Source: Acidobacteriota bacterium
GTDB lineage: Bacteria; Acidobacteriota; Polarisedimenticolia; Gp22-AA2
Length of the DNA: 6,751 nucleotides
Assembly (NCBI GenBank): GCA_016177515.1
Contig: JACOUZ010000153.1
Coordinates: forward strand, 1 to 6,751
Reading direction: 5' to 3'
Shown: positions 1-6,751 of the stretch, one piece after another
How the letters are laid out: every line of letters begins with the position of its first letter
Position numbering within the stretch: position 1 is the first letter of the stretch
The notes under the pieces: model-generated
Databases searched by the model: none
What the model was told of the DNA's origin: nothing
The model's input: the letters and a program-made list of their open reading frames with translations, nothing else
Position numbers and translations under genes: made by a program

Positions 1-369
1 ATCGAGATGATGGCGACGGTCGCCTCGCGCTACGACATCGACCGCTTCGGCGCGGGCGTGTTCCGGGCCACGCCGCGGCAGTCGGACGTGATGATCGTCG
101 CCGGCACGGTCTGCGAGAAGATGGCTCCCATCATCAAGAGGCTGTACGACCAGATGCCGGACCCGAAGTGGGTCATCTCGATGGGCGCCTGCGCCACCTG
201 CGGCGGGCCGTTCCCGACCTACAGCGTCGTGCAGGGGGTCGACCGCATCATCCCGGTGGACGTGTACATCCCGGGCTGCCCGCCGCGGCCGGAAGCCCTC
301 CTCTACGGCTTCCTCAAACTGCAGGACAAGATCGACAGGATGAGCGTCGCCGGGCGGGCGACCGCCTAG
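1..369 (+). CDS. nuoB: NADH-quinone oxidoreductase subunit B, 5'-truncated by window edge
   Basis: NuoB holds the last 4Fe-4S cluster (N2) of complex I, which passes electrons to quinone at the junction with NuoD and NuoH. The frame is open from base 1, reading IEMMA, which in the family directly follows the paired-cysteine ACC(A/G) motif. Two N2 ligands are therefore just outside the window. The other two are visible: Cys64 of the 122 visible residues in SMGACATCGG (bases 190-192) and Cys93 in YIPGCPPRPEALLYG (277-279). The Met codons at 7 and 10 are internal, not the start. Two further cysteines, Cys38 (GTVCEKMAP) and Cys67, stand where the relatives I remember usually have other residues. 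The gene ends with TAG at 367-369, followed by an 87-nt spacer before nuoC. Identification is firm from the PGCPPRPEAL and WVISMGAC blocks and from the gene order. Confidence 0.97.
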   Translation: MEMMATVASRYDIDRFGAGVFRATPRQSDVMIVAGTVCEKMAPIIKRLYDQMPDPKWVISMGACATCGGPFPTYSVVQGVDRIIPVDVYIPGCPPRPEALLYGFLKLQDKIDRMSVAGRATA

Positions 370-407
370 TCGATCGGGACGATTGGCGCATGGCAGCCGG
401 GAGAGCG

Positions 408-427
408 GCGCGGCCCGCGGGCCGCGC
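408..427. repeat. Perfect 20-bp palindrome in the nuoB-nuoC spacer
   Basis: Bases 408-427 equal their own reverse complement: half-site GCGCGGCCCG, then its inverse. As RNA it could fold into an 8-bp all-G/C stem with a CGCG loop. It begins 39 nt after the nuoB stop and ends 29 nt before the nuoC start. No T tract follows (the next bases are ACGCTTGTGAC), so it does not look like an intrinsic terminator. It could be an mRNA processing or stability element, or a site for a dimeric protein, but the sequence alone does not say. Symmetry stops at 407/428. Confidence 0.7.
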
Positions 428-456
428 ACGCTTGTGACAAAAGGCGCGAGCGACAG

Positions 457-1227
457 ATGGCCGACGAGAAGGACAGCAAGCCGCAGCCGGAGACGCCTCC
501 GGTGGGTGAGCCCGCTGCAACGGGGGCCGCGGCGCCGGGACCTGCGGCGCCGAAGCCCGCGGCGCCTGCAACCGCCCCGGCCGCGCCACCGGGACCCCCG
601 GGGGCGCCCGCCGCCGCGGCCGCCCCCAAGCCGAGCCCGCTGACGGTGCCGGTGCCTTCCGTGGCGCTCGACCGGCTCAAGGAGCGGTTCGCCGATCAGA
701 TCGTCGAAGCAGGGTTCTTCGCCGGCGAGGTGACGGTGAAGCTGAAGCACGAGCGCGCCGAGGAGATCTGGCGCTTCCTGCGGGATGACCCCGACCTGCG
801 CTTCGACTACCTGAGCAACCTGACGGCGGTCCACTGGCCGGAACGGCCGAAGCCTTTCGAGGTCGTCTACCACCTGTACTCCATCGCGAAGCGCCAGCGC
901 ATCAATCTCAAGCTCGACGTGGGGGAGGGCGAGCAGCCGCCGACGGCCTGCCGCGCCTGGCCGACCGCCAACTGGCACGAGCGGGAGGTCTTCGACCTGT
1001 TCGGCATCCGCTTCCAGGGCCACCCGGACATGACGCGCATCCTGATGACCGACGACTGGGTCGGCCACCCCTTGCGCAAGGACTACCCGCTGGAAGGGAA
1101 GCCCGAGGACCACATGCAGTTCCGGCAGGTGACGACGGCGGAGCACGTCTACACCTACGACAAGGCGCCCATCAAGGGGTTCGGCTGGAAGAAGGAAGTC
1201 GAGAAGACGGGGGAGGGCCGGGGCTGA
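457..1227 (+). CDS. nuoC: NADH-quinone oxidoreductase subunit C with Pro/Ala-rich N-terminal tail
   Basis: NuoC is a peripheral-arm structural subunit without cofactors that packs against NuoD and NuoI. The conserved domain starts near residue 69 and has the family signature at residues 172-190 (ANWHEREVFDLFGIRFQGH) followed by ILMTDDWVGHPLRKDYPLE (about 195-213). Residues 7-67 are almost entirely Pro, Ala, Gly, Lys and Thr, predicted disordered, and include three tandem pentapeptides of AAPxP type (residues 25-39). At 256 aa the protein is longer than Thermus Nqo5 (about 207 aa), and the tail accounts for the excess. NuoC is separate from NuoD here, unlike the fused E. coli NuoCD. ATG at 457 is the first ATG, GTG or TTG in this frame after the nuoB stop, so the start is well fixed although its ribosome site is weak (AAAAGG at 439-444, or GCGAG at 446-450). 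Its TGA shares one base with the nuoD ATG, which suggests translational coupling. Confidence 0.96.
   Translation: MADEKDSKPQPETPPVGEPAATGAAAPGPAAPKPAAPATAPAAPPGPPGAPAAAAAPKPSPLTVPVPSVALDRLKERFADQIVEAGFFAGEVTVKLKHERAEEIWRFLRDDPDLRFDYLSNLTAVHWPERPKPFEVVYHLYSIAKRQRINLKLDVGEGEQPPTACRAWPTANWHEREVFDLFGIRFQGHPDMTRILMTDDWVGHPLRKDYPLEGKPEDHMQFRQVTTAEHVYTYDKAPIKGFGWKKEVEKTGEGRG
529..573 (+). repeat. Three tandem 15-nt units inside the nuoC tail
   Basis: The octamer GCGGCGCC occurs at 529, 544 and 559, exactly 15 nt apart and in frame. It starts three units encoding AAPGP, AAPKP and AAPAT. The last seven bases of each unit differ (GGGACCT, GAAGCCC, TGCAACC), so this is a decayed or selected repeat rather than a fresh duplication. 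Less regular Pro/Ala codons continue to about base 636. The period fits growth of the NuoC tail by replication slippage in multiples of five codons. Confidence 0.75.
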
Positions 1228-2324
1228 TGTTCCGCACCGAGGAGATGGACATCAACATGGGGCCGCAGCACCCCTCGACCCACGGGGTGCTCCGCCTCAA
1301 GCTGACCCTCGAGGGGGAGGAGGTCGTCGACGTCCGCCCCGTGATCGGTTACCTGCACCGCGGGGTGGAGAAGCTCTCCGAGCACCGCACCTACCCGATG
1401 ATCGAGCCTCTGACCGACCGGCTCGACTACGTGGCGGCCATCTCCGAGAACCTGGGCTACTGCGGCGCGGTCGAGAAGCTGATGGGGCTGCACGTCCCGC
1501 CGCGGGCGCAGTACATCCGCGTGGTCCTGGCCGAGCTGCAGAGGATCGCCTCGCACCTGCTGTGGCTGGGGACGCACGCCCTCGATCTCGGGGCGATGAC
1601 GGTCTTCTTCTACACCTTCCGCGAGCGGGAGATGATCCTCGACCTGTTCGAGGCCTTCTGCGGGGCGCGCCTGACCTACAACTCGATGCGCATCGGCGGG
1701 CTCTACGAGGACGTGCCCCAGGGCTGGACCGATCGCGTGCGGCATTTCATCGGGATCTTCCCGTCGCGCGAGAAGGAGTACGAGGATCTCCTGACGGTCA
1801 ACCGCATCTGGCTCGGGCGCACCCGGGGCGTCGGCGTCCTGAAGCCCGAGGACGCCGTGGGGCTCGGGGTGAGCGGGCCGACGCTGCGCGCCTCGGGCGT
1901 GGACTACGACGTGCGCCGGGCGCAGCCGTACTCCTCCTACGATCAGTTCGAGTTCGACGTGCCGGTCGGGAAGAACGGCGACACCTATGACCGGTACATC
2001 GTGCGCATGGAGGAGATGCGGCAGTCGTGCCGCATCATCCGGCAGGCGCTGGACCGGCTGCCCGAAGGGGACGTGCGCGCCAAGGTGCCGAAATACATCA
2101 AGCCGCCCGCCGGCGAGGTGTACCACGTCGTCGAGAGTCCGCGGGGCGAGCAGGGGTTCTACATCGTGCACAAGAGCGGCGAGATGCCGTACCGCATGCG
2201 CTTCCGGGCCCCCTCGTTCGTAAATCTACAAGCGCTGCCGGTCATGTGCAGGGGGCGCCTCATCGCCGACATCGTGGCGGTCATCGGCTCGATCGACATC
2301 GTGCTCGGCGACGTGGACCGGTAG
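1227..2324 (+). CDS. nuoD: NADH-quinone oxidoreductase subunit D, short form
   Basis: NuoD forms most of the quinone-reduction pocket facing cluster N2 and descends from the large subunit of NiFe hydrogenases. The family opening motif MGPQHPSTHGVLR is at residues 11-23. By alignment from memory, His19 and Tyr68 (TDRLDY) correspond to the quinone-headgroup residues His38 and Tyr87 of Thermus Nqo4. Other family blocks are IGYLHRGVEK (40-49), ASHLLWLGTHALDLGA, SGPTLRASGVDYDVRRAQPY and the C-terminal GSIDIVLGDVDR. The protein is 365 aa against about 409 in Thermus. About ten residues are missing at the N-terminus, and about 30 are missing near residues 285-296, where the conserved SMEALIHHF-type helix normally lies. 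The ATG overlaps the nuoC TGA by one base and has GGGAGGG 9 nt upstream (1211-1217). Only 9 nt separate it from nuoH; nuoE, nuoF and nuoG are not between them. Confidence 0.97.
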   Translation: MFRTEEMDINMGPQHPSTHGVLRLKLTLEGEEVVDVRPVIGYLHRGVEKLSEHRTYPMIEPLTDRLDYVAAISENLGYCGAVEKLMGLHVPPRAQYIRVVLAELQRIASHLLWLGTHALDLGAMTVFFYTFREREMILDLFEAFCGARLTYNSMRIGGLYEDVPQGWTDRVRHFIGIFPSREKEYEDLLTVNRIWLGRTRGVGVLKPEDAVGLGVSGPTLRASGVDYDVRRAQPYSSYDQFEFDVPVGKNGDTYDRYIVRMEEMRQSCRIIRQALDRLPEGDVRAKVPKYIKPPAGEVYHVVESPRGEQGFYIVHKSGEMPYRMRFRAPSFVNLQALPVMCRGRLIADIVAVIGSIDIVLGDVDR

Positions 2325-2333
2325 AAGGGGACC

Positions 2334-3548
2334 ATGGACCGGCAGGCCCTCATCCAGACCCTCGTGATCCCGGCCGCCCAGATCCTGGCGGTCGTCCTGG
2401 TCCTGCCGCTCGTGATCGCCTACCTGCAGCTGGTGGAGCGCAAGGTGCTGGGGTTCATGCAGGTCCGCCTGGCGCCGCGGCGGGTGGGCTGGCACGGGCT
2501 CCTGCAGCCGATCGCCGACGCCGTGAAGCTCCTGATCAAGGAAGACACCGTCCCCGAGAAGTCCGATCGCTTCCTGTTCACGCTGGCGCCGGTGGTCACC
2601 GTGATCCCGGCGCTGGCCTCCCTGGCGGTCATCCCGTTCGCCGCCGAGCCGTTCCATGTGTTCGGCTACGAGGTGAACCCCTTCATCACCGACATCAACG
2701 TCGCCCTGCTGTATCTCCTGGCCATTTCGTCCTTGGGGATCTACGGCGTCATTCTGGGCGGCTGGGCTTCCAACAGCAAGTATTCGCTTCTGGGGGCGCT
2801 GCGCTCGTCGGCGCAGATGATCTCCTACGAGGTGCCCCTGGGCTTCGCCATCATCGGGGTGATGATGCTGGCGGGATCGGCCTCGATGGTCGAAATCGTG
2901 AACGCCCAGAAGGCGGCCGGCGTGTGGTACGTCCTGCCGCAGATCCTCGGCTTCTTCTGTTACTTCATCGCGGCCGTGGCCGAGACGAACCGGGTGCCGT
3001 TCGATCTGCCGGAGGCGGAGGCCGAGCTGGTGGCCGGGTTCCACACCGAGTACTCGGGGATGAAGTTCGCCCTCTTCTTCCTCGCCGAGTACACCAACAT
3101 GATCGTGGTGTCCTCGATCGTGACCATCCTGTTCTTCGGCGGCTGGCTGCGGCCGTTCCCGAACGCGGCGGCGCTGGCCTTCCTGGAGAACGGGTGGCTG
3201 CTCTTCGTGCCCCTGGTCGCGGGCGGTTTCCTCGGCTGGCTGGCCGACCAGAAGCTGGGCGGCGGCCTGCGGCTGATGTTCGCGGGGGGGATCGCGGGGG
3301 CGGCGCTCGGCTTCCTGATCGCCCGGAGCGACGTCTTGGGCCTCGCCGGACTTCAAGTCCCCGCGGTGTCGGGAGTGTTCTGGTTCTCCCTCAAAGTGTC
3401 GTTCTTCCTGTTCATGTACATCTGGTTCCGCGGCACCTACCCGCGCTACCGCTACGACCAGCTCATGGCGCTCGGCTGGAAGTGGCTCATTCCCCTGTCG
3501 ATTCTGAACGTCATCGGCACGGGGCTGATGATCCTGATCACGGGGTGA
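2334..3548 (+). CDS. nuoH: NADH-quinone oxidoreductase subunit H, with apparent two-helix insertion
   Basis: NuoH is the membrane subunit that holds the quinone entry channel and connects the peripheral arm to the ion-pumping arm. Recognisable blocks are LQLVERKVLGFMQVR (31-45), GLLQPIADAVKLLIKED (55-71), SAQMISYEVPLG, AETNRVPFDLPEAEAELVAG (216-235) with its string of acidic residues, and RGTYPRYRYDQLM (366-378). The protein is 404 aa, whereas most bacterial NuoH are about 325-365 aa. The surplus lies between GGWLRPFP (269-276) and FWFSLKV (349-355), where family members such as E. coli have about ten residues. This stretch contains two hydrophobic segments, about 287-304 and 313-330, joined by a short DQKLGGG-type loop. 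The usual GPNRVGP loop reads APRRVGW here. ATG at 2334 is preceded by GAAGGGG (2324-2330) at a 3-nt spacing, overlapping the end of nuoD. Confidence 0.97.
   Translation: MDRQALIQTLVIPAAQILAVVLVLPLVIAYLQLVERKVLGFMQVRLAPRRVGWHGLLQPIADAVKLLIKEDTVPEKSDRFLFTLAPVVTVIPALASLAVIPFAAEPFHVFGYEVNPFITDINVALLYLLAISSLGIYGVILGGWASNSKYSLLGALRSSAQMISYEVPLGFAIIGVMMLAGSASMVEIVNAQKAAGVWYVLPQILGFFCYFIAAVAETNRVPFDLPEAEAELVAGFHTEYSGMKFALFFLAEYTNMIVVSSIVTILFFGGWLRPFPNAAALAFLENGWLLFVPLVAGGFLGWLADQKLGGGLRLMFAGGIAGAALGFLIARSDVLGLAGLQVPAVSGVFWFSLKVSFFLFMYIWFRGTYPRYRYDQLMALGWKWLIPLSILNVIGTGLMILITG
3542..3548 (+). promoter_or_regulatory. Ribosome binding site favouring the nuoI GTG start
   Basis: GGGGTGA, formed by the last codons and stop of nuoH, lies 4 nt before the GTG at 3553. 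It supports that start over the in-frame ATG at 3565, which has no comparable purine run at a suitable distance. The ATG at 3548, overlapping the nuoH stop, is in another frame and is not the nuoI start. Confidence 0.5.
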
Positions 3549-3552
3549 TGGC

Positions 3553-4050
3553 GTGGCGAAGATCATGACGGCGAGGCCCGCCGCCGGATTCCGGGATTTC
3601 CTGAAGATGCTCCTCCTGCTGGAGCTGTGGGTCGGGCTGTGGGTCACTCTCAAGAACCAGTTCCGGCCGCACATCACCGTCGAGTATCCGAGGGAGAGGG
3701 TGGAGCTGTCGCCGCGCTTCCGGGGCGTGCCACGCCTGCGCTTCCACCCGGAAAACGGCGAGGAGCTGTGCATCGCCTGCCACCTGTGCGAGACGGTCTG
3801 CCCGGACGACTGCATCCACATCGTCTCGGAGAAGAAGCCGGACGGCAAGGGGAAGCGCCTGGTGTCGTTCGAGATCAACTACGAGCGCTGCTGCTTCTGC
3901 GGGCTGTGCGTCGACCCCTGCCCGACCAAGCCCCTCACGGCGATCTACATGTCGCACGATTACGAGATGGCGGACTTCAAGCGGGAAGGGTTCGTGGCCC
4001 CACTCAAGGTCCTGCTGAACGGCGTCGATCCGAAGGACTACAAGGAGTAG
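3553..4050 (+). CDS. nuoI: NADH-quinone oxidoreductase subunit I, 2x[4Fe-4S] ferredoxin-like
   Basis: NuoI carries clusters N6a and N6b, which relay electrons to N2 in NuoB. Two ferredoxin motifs are complete: Cys73-x2-Cys76-x2-Cys79-x3-Cys83-Pro (CIACHLCETVCP) and Cys113-x2-Cys116-x2-Cys119-x3-Cys123-Pro (CCFCGLCVDPCP). As usual for 8Fe ferredoxin folds, the last Cys of each motif should join the other cluster. Cys87 and Cys114 are extra and adjacent to the motifs. The N-terminal residues 13-37 (FRDFLKMLLLLELWVGLWV and following) form the hydrophobic or amphipathic helix that holds NuoI on the membrane next to NuoH. At 165 aa it is of normal family length. The start is a GTG 4 nt after the nuoH stop. 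The final Lys-Glu codons, AAGGAG, also serve as the ribosome site for nuoJ. Confidence 0.97.
   Translation: MAKIMTARPAAGFRDFLKMLLLLELWVGLWVTLKNQFRPHITVEYPRERVELSPRFRGVPRLRFHPENGEELCIACHLCETVCPDDCIHIVSEKKPDGKGKRLVSFEINYERCCFCGLCVDPCPTKPLTAIYMSHDYEMADFKREGFVAPLKVLLNGVDPKDYKE
4042..4047 (+). promoter_or_regulatory. Ribosome binding site of nuoJ inside the end of nuoI
   Basis: AAGGAG is a near-perfect Shine-Dalgarno sequence 6 nt before the GTG at 4054. It is read at the same time as the last two sense codons of nuoI (Lys-Glu). It fixes the nuoJ start despite the GTG codon and suggests that translation of the two genes is coupled. Confidence 0.8.
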
Positions 4051-4053
4051 CGC

Positions 4054-4560
4054 GTGGAAGCCCCGGCGGTGATCTTTTACGTCCTGGCCTCGATCGCGCT
4101 CCTGGCCGCGGTCATGGTGATCTGGAGCCGCAACGTCGTCCATTCGGCCATCTACCTGGTGCTGACGTTCCTGTGCGTGGCGGCGGTGTACGTCCTGCTG
4201 CGGGCCGAGTTCGTGGCGGCGGTCCAGGTGCTGGTGTACGCCGGCGGGATCGTCGTGCTGTTCCTGTTCGTGATCATGCTGGTGAGCCTGCAGGACACCC
4301 TGGGGCCGCGCATCCGCCTGCACGCCACGGTGTCGGGCATCCTCGGGGCAACGGTCGTCGGGCTGATCCTGTACGTCTACTCGCGCGGGCCGCTCGCCAC
4401 CGAGCGGCTGCTGAGCGTGCCGCCGGAGGACTCCGCCGGTAATCTGCAGTCGATCGGCCAGGCGCTGTACCGGGACTTCGTGCTGCCGTTCGAGATCGCC
4501 TCGATCCTTTTGCTCGTGGCGATGATCGGCGCCATCGTCCTGGCGCACCAGAAGCACTGA
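4054..4560 (+). CDS. nuoJ: NADH-quinone oxidoreductase subunit J
   Basis: NuoJ is a small membrane subunit between NuoH and NuoK on the coupling path. Five hydrophobic segments are visible at about 5-24, 31-49, 53-78, 90-110 and 145-164. The third contains the family hallmark VQVLVYAGGIVVLFLFVIML (57-76) with Tyr62 and Gly64-Gly65, the region that forms the pi-bulge in solved structures. The fifth carries PFEIASILLLVAMIGAIVLA. Length (168 aa) is typical. The loop at about 111-142, between helices 4 and 5, is hydrophilic and variable, as expected. The GTG start is 3 nt after the nuoI stop with a strong ribosome site. nuoK follows after 12 nt. Confidence 0.96.
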   Translation: MEAPAVIFYVLASIALLAAVMVIWSRNVVHSAIYLVLTFLCVAAVYVLLRAEFVAAVQVLVYAGGIVVLFLFVIMLVSLQDTLGPRIRLHATVSGILGATVVGLILYVYSRGPLATERLLSVPPEDSAGNLQSIGQALYRDFVLPFEIASILLLVAMIGAIVLAHQKH

Positions 4561-4563
4561 GAC

Positions 4564-4570
4564 GAGGAGG
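4564..4570 (+). promoter_or_regulatory. Unusually close ribosome binding site of nuoK
   Basis: GAGGAGG ends only 2 nt before the ATG at 4573, closer than the common 5-9 nt. The earlier half (GACGAGG, 4561-4567) gives a 5-nt spacing and may be the part used. The start itself is supported by family alignment: the protein begins MPVPPNHVLVFSLLLFAVG, the normal NuoK opening. Confidence 0.6.
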
Positions 4571-4572
4571 CC

Positions 4573-4878
4573 ATGCCGGTCCCGCCGAACCACGTGCTCG
4601 TCTTCAGCCTGCTGCTTTTCGCCGTCGGGGTGCTGGGCGTCCTGACGCGGCGGAACGCCATCGTCATCCTGATGTCGATCGAGCTGATGATGAACGCGGC
4701 CAACGTCAATTTCATCATGTTCAGCCAGCGGCTGCACGACCTCGCCGGGCAGGTGTTCAGCGTCTTCACCATCGCCGTGGCGGCCGGGGAGGTGGCCGTC
4801 GGGCTGGCCATCGTCCTGGCCCTGTTCAGGAACCGCGACACCGTCTACGTGGACGAGGTCCACATCATGAAAGGCTGA
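4573..4878 (+). CDS. nuoK: NADH-quinone oxidoreductase subunit K
   Basis: NuoK is a three-helix membrane subunit, related to MrpC of Mrp antiporters, that carries buried glutamates needed for proton translocation. At 101 aa it is of typical length. Helices lie at about 7-23, 28-50 and 60-86. Glu37 in ILMSIELMMNAANVNF and Glu73 in VAAGEVAVGLAIVLALFRN match the conserved pair known in E. coli as Glu36 and Glu72. The C-terminus VDEVHIMKG is also usual for the family. The gene lies 12 nt after nuoJ and 10 nt before nuoL, within the membrane-arm cluster J-K-L. Confidence 0.97.
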   Translation: MPVPPNHVLVFSLLLFAVGVLGVLTRRNAIVILMSIELMMNAANVNFIMFSQRLHDLAGQVFSVFTIAVAAGEVAVGLAIVLALFRNRDTVYVDEVHIMKG

Positions 4879-4883
4879 GGGGG
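4877..4883 (+). promoter_or_regulatory. Ribosome binding site favouring the nuoL TTG start
   Basis: GAGGGGG, overlapping the nuoK stop, is 5 nt before TTG at 4889. The next in-frame candidate, ATG at 4904, would sit 20 nt away, too far for this site. This supports a TTG start giving MAFLGMLWTIPLLPAAGF. Confidence 0.6.
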
Positions 4884-4888
4884 CGCTC

Positions 4889-6751
<1,863 letters not shown>

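Noticed and set aside
7..369. nuoB starting at the ATG at base 7
   Set aside because: The frame is open to base 1, and the IEMMA sequence is internal to NuoB, just after the paired-cysteine motif. The gene is cut by the window edge.
408..430. Possible intrinsic terminator after nuoB
   Set aside because: The stem is strong but is followed by ACGCTTGTGAC with no T run, and nuoC and the later genes belong to the same complex, so termination here is unlikely.
595..604. CCCCCGGGGG palindrome in the nuoC tail
   Set aside because: It falls in a Pro/Gly codon run (GGACCCCCGGGGGCG), and codon composition explains it.
1155..2171. Minus-strand open frame of 338 codons opposite nuoD
   Set aside because: Its product is an Arg/His/Asp/Pro-rich composition with no recognisable fold, as expected opposite a G/C-ending-codon gene. 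nuoD on the plus strand is unambiguous.
3279..3302. G-rich runs in nuoH as a possible G-quadruplex
   Set aside because: The runs are uneven and explained by Gly/Ala codons; no regular four-tract pattern with short loops is evident.
2027..3568. Plus-strand open frame of 513 codons overlapping nuoD and nuoH
   Set aside because: It is an out-of-frame shadow rich in Arg, Gly, Pro and Ala that crosses the end of nuoD and nearly all of nuoH, both of which are supported by family motifs.
2226..3878. Minus-strand open frame of 550 codons opposite nuoH and nuoI
   Set aside because: It spans two clear genes and their junction, and its product is low-complexity charged sequence. It is a GC-bias shadow, as are 3538-5235 and 4865-6505 on the same strand.

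Overview
The window is one stretch of a respiratory complex I (NADH-quinone oxidoreductase, nuo) operon from a GC-rich bacterium. All eight genes lie on the plus strand in the order nuoB (3' part only), nuoC, nuoD, nuoH, nuoI, nuoJ, nuoK, nuoL (5' part only). The window opens just downstream of where the paired-cysteine motif of NuoB would lie and closes, still in frame, near the expected C-terminal end of NuoL. The DNA is roughly two thirds G+C by eye, with strong G/C preference at third codon positions. Host lineage cannot be fixed from this alone. Several soil and sediment phyla (Acidobacteriota, Myxococcota-like and similar groups) have nuo genes of this general look, but that is only an impression.

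Layout: 1-369 nuoB; 370-456 the only real spacer, holding a perfect 20-bp palindrome; 457-1227 nuoC with a long Pro/Ala-rich N-terminal tail; 1227-2324 nuoD, sharing one base with nuoC; 2334-3548 nuoH with an apparent extra two-helix insertion; 3553-4050 nuoI (GTG start); 4054-4560 nuoJ (GTG start); 4573-4878 nuoK; 4889-6751 nuoL (TTG start, incomplete). Spacers from nuoD onward are 3-12 nt, so this is almost certainly one co-transcribed unit. No promoter or terminator was recognised; both probably lie outside the window. There is no RNA gene, CRISPR array or mobile element, and no gene-free stretch over 300 bases.

How the genes work together: NuoB, NuoC, NuoD and NuoI form the peripheral-arm connecting module. 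NuoI carries electrons over two 4Fe-4S clusters to the terminal cluster N2 in NuoB, which reduces quinone in a pocket made by NuoB, NuoD and NuoH. NuoH, J, K and L are membrane-arm subunits that couple this to ion pumping, and NuoL is the distal antiporter-like subunit. The NADH-oxidising genes nuoE, nuoF and nuoG, which in the E. coli, Paracoccus and Thermus order sit between nuoD and nuoH, are absent here: nuoD and nuoH are 9 nt apart. They are either elsewhere in the genome or missing, as in 11-subunit complex I forms.

I did not find an undescribed system. The points most worth a second look are the missing nuoEFG together with a shortened NuoD, the extra hydrophobic pair in NuoH, the repeat-built NuoC tail, and the palindrome after nuoB.
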